A stretch of 38,792 nt of DNA from JAZDIU01 sp043804635 (GTDB lineage: Bacteria > Chloroflexota > Dehalococcoidia > Dehalococcoidales > UBA2162), in assembly GCA_043804635.1 (NCBI GenBank), contig JAZDIU010000075.1:1-38792 (forward strand), read 5' to 3'. The translations under genes and the position numbers were made by a program. This document shows, one piece after another, positions 32,445 to 38,792 of the stretch. The notes under the pieces are model-generated. The model made no database searches, was not told where the DNA came from, and saw nothing but the letters and a program-made list of their open reading frames with translations. Each line of letters starts with the position of its first letter. The stretch's first letter is position 1.

Positions 32445-33611
32445 CTACGAACTCCACTTCGACCGTCTTCGTTTTTGTTCGAGTCTTGCCTGCTCATTAG
32501 TCGGCTGATAAGAAGCCAGAAAGCTATCTTTGAAGGAATTAAACGTGCCTTTGAGGATGGCGTTTCTTACGTCCGAAATCAGGCGGGATATAAAAGCAAG
32601 GTTGTGAATGGTAGCCAGTCGATAAGCCAGTAACTCACGGGTGTCGAAGAGGTGGTGCAGGTAAGCCGCCGAAAAGGTGCTGCAGGTATAGCAATCGCAG
32701 GTGGGGTCGACGGGCTTTTCTTCCCGGCTAAAAGCGGCGTTTCGGATATTTAATCGCCCGTTGCGGGTATAGAAGGCGCCGTTTCTGGCGACGCGGGTGG
32801 GCAGAGCGCTATCGAAGATATCTATGCCCCTAGCGATACTTTCCAGTAAATCCTCGGGAGAACCTACGCCCATAAGGTAGCGCGGTTTGTGTTCGGGCAA
32901 GCAGGCGACGGTTGCCTCAACAATCGATTGGGTCACTTCTTTAGTCTCCCCGATACTGACACCGCCGATAGCGTAACCGGGGAAACCCAGAGAAGTAAGG
33001 TATTCTGCCGATTGACGACGGAGTTCAGGGAAGATACCACCCTGCACAATGGCGTAGAGAGACTGGTCGGGGCGCTGGTGAGCTTTCTGGCAACGCTCTG
33101 CCCACCGGTGCGTCCGTTCCATTGCCTGCTTTGCTTTTTCGTAGGAACTATCGTGGGGAGGGCATTCATCAAGCACCATTATAATATCGGCACCGAGTGT
33201 TTCCTGAAACCGGATAGCCAGCTCAGGGGTGAGCCGGTGCTCGCTGCCATCGATATGAGAACGAAAGAGAACTCCATCGTCGTCAACCCGCCGCAGGGGA
33301 GCCAAGCTGAATACCTGGTAGCCGCCGCTATCGGTGAGAATGGCTTTATTCCAGCCCATAAATTTGTGCAGACCGCCCATCTTTTCAATCACAGAAATGC
33401 CGGGTTTAAGGTAGAGATGATAGGTGTTAGACAGGATCATTTCAAATCCTAACCCCTTTACTTCTTCAGGGGTGAGAGTCTTGACCGTTCCCAGACTGGC
33501 TACGGGGCAAAAAACGGGTGTAGGAACCGTGCCGTGCGGTGTTTGAAGTTCACCAGCGCGAGCTTTACTGTCGCGGAGGGTCTTTATTAAACGAAAGTTG
33601 TTAGAACTCAT
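32445..33611 (-). CDS. tgt: tRNA-guanine transglycosylase (queuine/preQ1)
   Basis: Tgt exchanges guanine-34 of GUN tRNAs for preQ1 in queuosine synthesis. The 388-residue protein has SNTYHLYLKPG, the acid motif TDSGGYQVFSL, VQGGIFPELR, YAIGGVSIGE, the nucleophile Asp in DIFDSALPTR, and the zinc site C-x-C-x2-C-x25-H (CDCYTC to IHNL). The ATG at 33611 overlaps the stop of the UbiA-family gene (ATGA). It converges with the glutamine synthetase gene, 7 bases apart. Confidence 0.95.
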   Translation of the reverse strand: MSSNNFRLIKTLRDSKARAGELQTPHGTVPTPVFCPVASLGTVKTLTPEEVKGLGFEMILSNTYHLYLKPGISVIEKMGGLHKFMGWNKAILTDSGGYQVFSLAPLRRVDDDGVLFRSHIDGSEHRLTPELAIRFQETLGADIIMVLDECPPHDSSYEKAKQAMERTHRWAERCQKAHQRPDQSLYAIVQGGIFPELRRQSAEYLTSLGFPGYAIGGVSIGETKEVTQSIVEATVACLPEHKPRYLMGVGSPEDLLESIARGIDIFDSALPTRVARNGAFYTRNGRLNIRNAAFSREEKPVDPTCDCYTCSTFSAAYLHHLFDTRELLAYRLATIHNLAFISRLISDVRNAILKGTFNSFKDSFLASYQPTNEQARLEQKRRRSKWSS

Positions 33612-34471
33612 CGCAGCCAGATATCCAGGCACATCACTAAAAATATTAATCCGAGGTAGGGGAAAGAGGATAATTTATATAACTTCCAGGCATATTGAGA
33701 GGCTCTGGAAATTAACAACCTGAAAGCGGCGTAGACCATAATGATACTTAGTAAGGCGGCTATTATCAGGTAGAGAAGTCTGAAACCACCGACGAAATAG
33801 AGGGAAATGGCAGCAACCGCCAGCACCAGACTGAAGACTATCAGCACCTTTACTGCTTGTCCTGTCTCACGACTCATCGGGAAGTAAGTTAGCCCGGCAT
33901 TGATATAGTCTTCCCGGTGGGCAATCATAACGCTCCAGACGTGAAGCGGTAACCAGAAAGCGATGAGGATACATAATAGTGCCAGTTCCCAGCTAAGGGT
34001 AGGTGTGATGGCGAACCAGCCCATTAGTACGGGGGCACAACTGGCGAGCATTCCCTGGGGGAAAACGCAGGTTGCCCGCTTCCGCCAGGCAACCGAAGCG
34101 ATGGTGCCAATCAAGCCTGATAAAAAGGCGAGAGGATGTAACCACCAGGCAAGAGCCAGTCCAAGAATAACCAGGCTGATGATTAAGGGCAGCACTTTTT
34201 GAGGCGGGTCGATGCGTTTCGAGGGTAAAGCCCGGTTTCGGGTGCGCTCCATTCTGACATCGATATCACGGTCGAGGTAGTTAGTTAGTCCGTTAGCCCC
34301 GGCGCTGGCTAATAAAATAGCTACCGATGCTAGGAGTAGCCTATCTAATGGCGGATACCCACCGGCGGCGACGATGGCGGAGCTAACGCCGATAAATGCC
34401 AATAAAATGGTGGGGCGGGGTTTTAATACCTCAATATAGTTACTTAATTTTGAGAAGCTAATCTTTCCCAC
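33608..34471 (-). CDS. cyoE: Heme O synthase-like UbiA prenyltransferase
   Basis: This 287-residue membrane protein has about eight or nine helices and the two Asp-rich prenyl diphosphate sites: NYLDRDIDVRMERT-RNRALPS (about 67) and the CyoE/CtaB-type second site HREDYINAGLTYFPM. These match protoheme IX farnesyltransferase, which makes heme O for terminal oxidases. No oxidase genes are in the window. Another prenyl acceptor cannot be excluded. Confidence 0.85.
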   Translation of the reverse strand: MGKISFSKLSNYIEVLKPRPTILLAFIGVSSAIVAAGGYPPLDRLLLASVAILLASAGANGLTNYLDRDIDVRMERTRNRALPSKRIDPPQKVLPLIISLVILGLALAWWLHPLAFLSGLIGTIASVAWRKRATCVFPQGMLASCAPVLMGWFAITPTLSWELALLCILIAFWLPLHVWSVMIAHREDYINAGLTYFPMSRETGQAVKVLIVFSLVLAVAAISLYFVGGFRLLYLIIAALLSIIMVYAAFRLLISRASQYAWKLYKLSSFPYLGLIFLVMCLDIWLR

Positions 34472-34480
34472 TTACATACC

Positions 34481-34984
34481 TTAGCACAGGTCTTTCAAAT
34501 TGCCTTTTAGTAATCTTTTAACGACAGCCAGGCTGATGGCATATGCCAGGACGAAAATAACAGTCTTATAGGACCATTCCTGGGCAACGATACCGAGGGC
34601 AACACCGGCCGCCGGCGGATGCTCGGTATTAGTGATGGTCATTAAAAAGATAGATAGTCCGACTGCCAATGCCGCCCACAATGTAAAGTCAACTTTACTG
34701 AGTAGTTGACTTACAGGGCTAATGAAGAAGACATAGTAGCAGAGTATGCCAATCAGAAGTCCGATAACATTTCCCCCGATGAGTCGCCTTGGCTGGGCAG
34801 AAACGGAGCCGGGCATAGCAAAGACAATAAAAGCGCTGGAGCCGAGAGCGGCGACAATCGCAGCCTGGGTCATAATGCCGACGAAATAGAGAATTATGAC
34901 TAATGCCACAATTGCCAGAAAGCTTTGGAAAAAGTAGTTCCCGGGCTTTTTCAGAAATGATTTATCGATTAATTCAAAGCTCAT
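34481..34984 (-). CDS. HPP-family membrane protein
   Basis: This 167-residue protein has four or five hydrophobic segments and the TEHPPAAGVALG motif that names the HPP family. Some family members are linked to nitrite transport; function here is unknown. AAAGGA precedes the ATG and it lies 9 bases after ruvX and 9 bases before the UbiA-family gene. Confidence 0.82.
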   Translation of the reverse strand: MSFELIDKSFLKKPGNYFFQSFLAIVALVIILYFVGIMTQAAIVAALGSSAFIVFAMPGSVSAQPRRLIGGNVIGLLIGILCYYVFFISPVSQLLSKVDFTLWAALAVGLSIFLMTITNTEHPPAAGVALGIVAQEWSYKTVIFVLAYAISLAVVKRLLKGNLKDLC

Positions 34985-34993
34985 TCTGTCCTT

Positions 34994-35410
34994 TTAGCTG
35001 TGACTTTCGTCCAGATAGCCCTGCAAAATAAAGGCGGCAGCGATGGCATCATCCATTTCTTTCTGCCTATCTTTTTTATTTCTTGTCTCCCGCATTAAAT
35101 CTCTAGCCGCTACCGTAGTCAAACGCTCATCTCTGAATTCTATCGGAATTTTAGTCCATGCAGATAATTCAGCTACAAAAGCTTTTACTTTCCCGGCTTG
35201 CTGTCCGACACCGCCATCCATTGCGAGGGGCAAGCCGACTACAATTTGTCCCACCTGATTTTGCTCGACAATTCTGATAATGGCTTCTACAGTTTGCTTA
35301 TCTCCCCTGCTGTCGATGATGGTTAGCGGGCGAGCGACTATCCCTGCAGGGTCGCTTAGCGCCACTCCGATTCTCTTATCACCGATATCCAATCCGAGAA
35401 TACGTGCCAT
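34994..35410 (-). CDS. ruvX: RuvX/YqgF-family putative Holliday junction resolvase
   Basis: This 138-residue RNase H-fold protein has LGLDIGDKRIGVALSDP with the first catalytic Asp, VVGLPLAMDGG, RDERLTT with the second acidic residue, and the last Asp in MDDAIAAAFILQGYLD. It is related to factors for 16S rRNA maturation and Holliday junction cleavage. It follows alaS across a 152-base gap, a pairing common in Gram-positive-type bacteria. Confidence 0.93.
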   Translation of the reverse strand: MARILGLDIGDKRIGVALSDPAGIVARPLTIIDSRGDKQTVEAIIRIVEQNQVGQIVVGLPLAMDGGVGQQAGKVKAFVAELSAWTKIPIEFRDERLTTVAARDLMRETRNKKDRQKEMDDAIAAAFILQGYLDESHS

Positions 35411-35451
35411 TTACCTTACTAATAATCCTAAAATAGAATGACCTGTATTTT

Positions 35452-35548
35452 AATAACCAAATTCAAAATTCCAAACACTCTGGTGTGTTAAGTTTGATTA
35501 TTGATTCTTGGAATTTGTTTGGTGTTTGTATCTTGGTTATTGGTTATT
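35452..35548. repeat. Imperfect palindrome between alaS and ruvX
   Basis: AATAACCAA (35452-35460) pairs with TTGGTTATT, which occurs twice (35533-35541 and 35540-35548). Inside, AAATTCCAA (35466-35474) pairs with TTGGAATTT (35508-35516). The arms fill nearly all of the alaS-ruvX gap. It looks like a miniature interspersed palindrome, or a processing/termination hairpin within the operon. Confidence 0.55.
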
Positions 35549-35562
35549 CGTAAAAAGCAACG

Positions 35563-38166
35563 TCAAATAAGGGTTTTGACCAGGCGGAGGGCTTCATCAA
35601 GTTTACTTTTGTCTTTGCCGCCGGCTTGAGCCATAGCCGGTTTGCCACCGCCGCCGCCACCGGTTACCTTAGCGACTTTTTTAACTATGTCACCGGCATT
35701 ATAGCCCTTAGCCACTAAATCAGGGGTTACCGTTGCCAGGAAAAGGGGCCTTTCTTCATAAACCGTGCCCAGGACTACAATCACACTCGTTAATTTTTCG
35801 CGCAGGAGGTCGGACATCTCACGCAGTGCGTCTATCCGGAAAGACGGCACACGAGCGACTATAAGTTTTACTCCCTTAACTTCCTCTACCGTTAGCGATT
35901 CAGCTATCCGTCTGGATAGCTCTCTCTCCAGAGATAAAGTCTGTTTACGCTCGTCCTTTAACTCGGTCATAACACTGGCGGCTTTATCCACCGCTTCCTC
36001 CGGTTTGGCTTCGAGCAATCCGGCAATTTTCTCTAAATCAGAGAAGCTCTCCTTGATATAATTCTCTACACCCCGGCCGGTGACAGCTTCGATACGCCTC
36101 AGTCCGGAGCCGATGCTGCTTTCACTGACAATATGGAAAAAGCCGATTTCGCCGGTGGAAGAAAGGTGAGTGCCGCCGCATAGCTCGGCGCTGACCGCTG
36201 GACTGCCGACCTTGACGGCACGGACGGTATCGCCGTATTTTTCCTCGAACAGGGCGATGACGCCTTCGGCGATTGCCTGCTTATAAGGGACTTCTTCGTC
36301 GGATACTTTCAAGTCCTGGCGGATTCTTTCATTCACAAACTGATTTACTTTCTCGATTTCCTCACGGGTCATACCGATAAGGTGGGAAAAATCGAACCGG
36401 AGACGGTCGGGAGTAACCAGTGAGCCTTTCTGCTGGATATGCTCGCCGAGAACCTGGCGCAGGGCGGCCTGGAGCAAGTGGGTGGCAGTGTGATTGCGGG
36501 CAATGTCGAGTCGGCGTTCGTTATCAACCTCGGCGGTTACCTCGTCGCCAACAGTCAGGCTGCCTTCGGCAATTTTGCCCTGATGGACGATTATATCAGG
36601 TTGCGGGCGAATTGTATTGGTAACAACGAAGCGTCCGAATGAACCGCGTATTTCACCGGTGTCACCGACCTGTCCGCCCATCTCCCCATAGAAAGGCGTA
36701 GATTCTAGAATAAGACCGGCTTCCTGCCCTTCTTTAATGGTTTCGACAGAACCGCCGTCAACCAAGATATCGAGAATGGAGGTTTTTTGACCGAGATTGT
36801 GATAGCCGGTAAATTTAGTGGCTGGGACTTCCAGCCCCTTTAGCTCAGCCTCTTTTTCCGCCAGTCCGAATTTTTTGGTGGCTCGTGCCCTCTCCCTCTG
36901 TTTCTCCATTTCCTTTTCAAAGCCGTCTAAATCAACGGAGAAGCCACGCCCGGCAGCAATCTCCTTGGTAAGCTCCACCGGGAAACCGTAGGTATCGTAT
37001 AACCGGAAAGCATCTTCTCCTGAAATTTCCTTGCCAATCTTTGGCTTAGCCATAATGTTTTCCATAAGTTCCAGGCCGGTGCTAAGCGTCTCATCGAACC
37101 GGGTTTCTTCAAGCTGGATTACCTTAAGAACAAAGTCCTGCCTTTGCTTTAGCTCAGGATAGGTATGACCCATCTGGTTAATGGTGACTTTGGCGGTCTC
37201 GGCAAGGAATGGTTTATCCAGTCCTAATCTTCGTCCGAAAAGAGCACCCCGCCGGAGCAGACGGCGTAGCACATAGCCCCGCCCCTCGTTACCCGGCAGC
37301 ACGCCATCGGCAATCAGGAAAGCAATCCCCCGGCTGTGCTCGGCGACCACCCGTATCGCGTGATTGGTCGGTTCGTCAGCACCATATTTCTTCCCCGATA
37401 GCTTGGCGATTAGATTAAGTAATGGAGTAAAGAGGTCGGTTTCATAGACTGTGGTCTTGCCCTGCACGATGGCGGCGGTCCTTTCCAGACCCATACCGGT
37501 ATCGATGTTAGGTCTGGGTAAAGGGGTGCGGTGACCGTCTTTATCCTGGTTATACTGGGTGAATACCAGGTTCCAGATTTCCGAGAAGCGCCCGCAACGG
37601 CAGCCGGGGCCGCAGTCGGGTTGATGACAACCGAATTCCTCCCCAAAATCGTAGTGGATTTCGCTGCAGGGTCCGCAGGGTCCGGAATCGCCGGCCGGTC
37701 CCCAGAAATTGGATGCCTCACCCATTCTCATTATCCGGTCTTCGGCGACGCCCAGTTCACGCCAGTATTGGAAAGCTTCTTCGTCATCCAGGTAGATGGT
37801 TATCCAGAGGCGGTCTTCGGGGAGTTTCAGGCGTTCTCTGACAAACTCCCAAGCCCAGCCAATAGCTTCTTTTTTAAAGTAATCGCCGATGCTGAAGTTG
37901 CCCAGCATCTCGAAAAAGGTGAGATGGGTGGGGTCGCCGACCGACTCGATATCGGTGGTGCGGAAGCATTTCTGGCAGGATGCTAGACGGGGGTTGGGGG
38001 GGACCTGCTCACCAAGGAAGTAGGGCTTGAACTGCACCATACCGGCGCTGGTGAGGAGCAGGGTGGGGTCGCCGTAGGGAATTAAGGAAGAGCTGGGGAT
38101 AATTTTGTGTCCCTTGCTCTCAAAGAAACTTAAATAAGCCGAACGAAGTTCATCACCGGTCATCAT
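35563..38166 (-). CDS. alaS: Alanyl-tRNA synthetase
   Basis: AlaS charges tRNA-Ala. The 867-residue protein is full length: class II core from the N-terminus (SSSLIPYGDPTLLLTSAGMVQFKPYF), editing-domain zinc motifs HTATHLL and CGGTHLSSTGEIG, a coiled-coil linker and the glycine-rich C-Ala domain (GGGGGGKPAMAQAGG). The start has two tandem ATG codons (38166 and 38163) and no ribosome binding site. The promoter ends 7 bases before the first ATG, so the mRNA appears leaderless. Confidence 0.97.
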   Translation of the reverse strand: MMTGDELRSAYLSFFESKGHKIIPSSSLIPYGDPTLLLTSAGMVQFKPYFLGEQVPPNPRLASCQKCFRTTDIESVGDPTHLTFFEMLGNFSIGDYFKKEAIGWAWEFVRERLKLPEDRLWITIYLDDEEAFQYWRELGVAEDRIMRMGEASNFWGPAGDSGPCGPCSEIHYDFGEEFGCHQPDCGPGCRCGRFSEIWNLVFTQYNQDKDGHRTPLPRPNIDTGMGLERTAAIVQGKTTVYETDLFTPLLNLIAKLSGKKYGADEPTNHAIRVVAEHSRGIAFLIADGVLPGNEGRGYVLRRLLRRGALFGRRLGLDKPFLAETAKVTINQMGHTYPELKQRQDFVLKVIQLEETRFDETLSTGLELMENIMAKPKIGKEISGEDAFRLYDTYGFPVELTKEIAAGRGFSVDLDGFEKEMEKQRERARATKKFGLAEKEAELKGLEVPATKFTGYHNLGQKTSILDILVDGGSVETIKEGQEAGLILESTPFYGEMGGQVGDTGEIRGSFGRFVVTNTIRPQPDIIVHQGKIAEGSLTVGDEVTAEVDNERRLDIARNHTATHLLQAALRQVLGEHIQQKGSLVTPDRLRFDFSHLIGMTREEIEKVNQFVNERIRQDLKVSDEEVPYKQAIAEGVIALFEEKYGDTVRAVKVGSPAVSAELCGGTHLSSTGEIGFFHIVSESSIGSGLRRIEAVTGRGVENYIKESFSDLEKIAGLLEAKPEEAVDKAASVMTELKDERKQTLSLERELSRRIAESLTVEEVKGVKLIVARVPSFRIDALREMSDLLREKLTSVIVVLGTVYEERPLFLATVTPDLVAKGYNAGDIVKKVAKVTGGGGGGKPAMAQAGGKDKSKLDEALRLVKTLI

Positions 38167-38173
38167 TCATAAG

Positions 38174-38202
38174 ATTTTAGTTTAAGCGAGATTAGGTGTC
38201 AA
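38174..38202 (-). promoter_or_regulatory. alaS promoter predicting a leaderless transcript
   Basis: On the minus strand a perfect TTGACA (38202-38197), a 17-base spacer and TAAAAT (38179-38174). The start site is expected about 7 bases on, at 38168-38166, which coincides with the first ATG. Confidence 0.7.
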
Positions 38203-38229
38203 ACGAGGAGGGGGGAGGGTGTTTTTAGG

Positions 38230-38257
38230 TTGGTTGTTTTTACCTATGTGTTATAAT
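38230..38257 (+). promoter_or_regulatory. Promoter of small membrane protein gene
   Basis: TTGGTT (38230-38235), 16-base spacer, perfect TATAAT (38252-38257). The leader would be about 21 bases with AAAGGTG before the ATG. Confidence 0.5.
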
Positions 38258-38285
38258 TTATTACACAATAACGGCAAAGGTGACA

Positions 38286-38684
38286 ATGAAAAAACACACA
38301 CTCGATAGTCTTTGGTTGATACCCATATTATTTGCTGCTTGTGTCGTTGCGTTATTATTTGATAGATGGCAGTGGGGAGTCTGGCGATTATCTGCAATAA
38401 CGTTAGTGGCAGTTATCTTTATTGCCGTTTCTTTAGGGTTATTATTTCAAAAATACCTAGTGAAACATTTTAAAGGTTTCAGAGGCGTGCAGCGTTACCT
38501 TGAAATTATTGCTCGATTCGCTTTGTTGCCAATATTAACCGTGTTGTTGACATTGTACATTTTAAGTCCAAATCCAACTTCAACAATACCTCCTGGACTT
38601 CAGTTCAATGTCATTGCAATTTCAGCTACACTAGGCGGTCTTGTATTGGCAGTGACCTTCCCCCCGAAAACAGTAACACCCTGA
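38286..38684 (+). CDS. Small membrane protein, possibly truncated by IS insertion
   Basis: This 132-residue protein has about four hydrophobic segments (LWLIPILFAACVVALLF, LSAITLVAVIFIAVSLGLLF, ALLPILTVLLTLYIL, NVIAISATLGGLVLAVTF). No family is recognised. The ATG at 38286 follows AAAGGTG. The stop TGA (38682-38684) coincides with the possible left tip of the IS3-family element, since such elements begin with TG; the natural C-terminus may therefore be lost. Confidence 0.6.
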   Translation: MKKHTLDSLWLIPILFAACVVALLFDRWQWGVWRLSAITLVAVIFIAVSLGLLFQKYLVKHFKGFRGVQRYLEIIARFALLPILTVLLTLYILSPNPTSTIPPGLQFNVIAISATLGGLVLAVTFPPKTVTP

Positions 38685-38792
38685 TTTAGAGTCCTCCGCT
38701 ATAATAAATTAAAGAGGAGGGCTCATCATGGTACGTAGGAAGTACACCGAGGAACAGATCATCGCCGTTCTTAAGGAAGGAGAGGCCGGCGC
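38682..38792 (+). mobile_element. Left end of an IS3-family insertion sequence (cut by window end)
   Basis: The region contains the start of an orfA gene and its upstream leader. The left boundary is inferred from the TG at 38682 and is uncertain; the other end is outside the window, so inverted repeats cannot be compared. Confidence 0.55.
38728..38792 (+). CDS. IS3-family transposase OrfA, N-terminal fragment
   Basis: The reading frame opens MVRRKYTEEQIIAVLKEGEAGA, the helix-turn-helix start typical of IS3-family OrfA proteins. A strong GAGGAGG site lies 7 bases before the ATG. Only 21 complete codons plus part of the next are in the window; the frame is open at the edge. Confidence 0.8.
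   Translation, partial: MVRRKYTEEQIIAVLKEGEAG

Noticed and set aside
37531..37986. Open frame of 151 codons on the plus strand
   Set aside because: It lies wholly inside alaS on the opposite strand and has no recognisable domain; a GC-driven shadow.
1..38792. tRNA, tmRNA and rRNA genes
   Set aside because: Reading both strands by eye I found no convincing T-loop/acceptor pairing or rRNA segments; a covariance-model scan could still reveal one.

Overview
The window looks like one stretch of chromosome from an anaerobic Chloroflexota bacterium, most likely a Dehalococcoidia-like lineage. This placement is inferred from gene content and not from any marker-gene search. Supporting signs are a complex I operon without nuoEFG (nuoABCDHIJKLMN), an alaS-ruvX pair, DMSO-reductase-family enzymes with LuxR-type regulators, dispersed short repeats and many TTG/GTG starts. 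Both ends lie in insertion sequences: a complete or near-complete IS1182-family element at the left and the first codons of an IS3-family orfA at the right. The segment may therefore be bounded by repeats that break assembly.

Layout. 1-4180: an IS1182-type element, then a three-gene mobile cassette (small C2H2 zinc-finger protein, unknown 173-aa protein, large serine recombinase) behind a promoter with tandem dyads. 4188-6501 (minus): prfB with an intact programmed +1 frameshift site, followed by a secreted MA-family metallopeptidase. 6677-16911 (plus): an 11-subunit complex I operon behind a good promoter, with mostly overlapping genes, an extra 64-aa gene between nuoK and nuoL, and a probable terminator. 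16985-20134 (minus): a membrane-anchored methyltransferase preceded by an overlapping 23-aa membrane microprotein, a possible structured RNA, an amidase, and an SRA-HNH type nuclease. 20335-23517 (plus): 3-hydroxyacyl-CoA dehydrogenase, a ThiF/MoeB-like plus MoaD/ThiS-like pair, and a nitronate monooxygenase-like flavoprotein. 23561-27560 (minus): a LuxR-type regulator and a DmsAB-like molybdopterin oxidoreductase. 27673-32437 (plus): a divergent operon with a NuoE/NuoF/HoxU-like NAD(P)H module, a 60-aa unknown protein and a glutamine synthetase homologue. 32445-38166 (minus): alaS, ruvX, an HPP membrane protein, a heme O synthase-like UbiA protein and tgt. 38286-38684: a small membrane protein whose stop codon may be supplied by the IS3 end.

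How it works together. Complex I here has the membrane arm and the quinone-side connecting subunits but no NADH-input module, so it probably takes electrons from ferredoxin or another donor. A separate NADH-module-like gene set lies about 11 kb downstream of the complex I operon. Its NuoF-like subunit carries extra N-terminal [2Fe-2S] and C-terminal 2[4Fe-4S] domains, as in soluble electron-bifurcating or hydrogenase/formate dehydrogenase diaphorases, while its HoxU-like subunit lacks the His-ligated cluster motif and has an unusual Cys-rich tail. This module is co-oriented with a glutamine synthetase homologue and a 60-aa protein, and it shares a divergent control region with a LuxR regulator that precedes the DmsAB-like enzyme. 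That cluster (about 24.2-32.4 kb) is the best candidate for an undescribed redox system.

I saw no rRNA, tRNA or CRISPR array.
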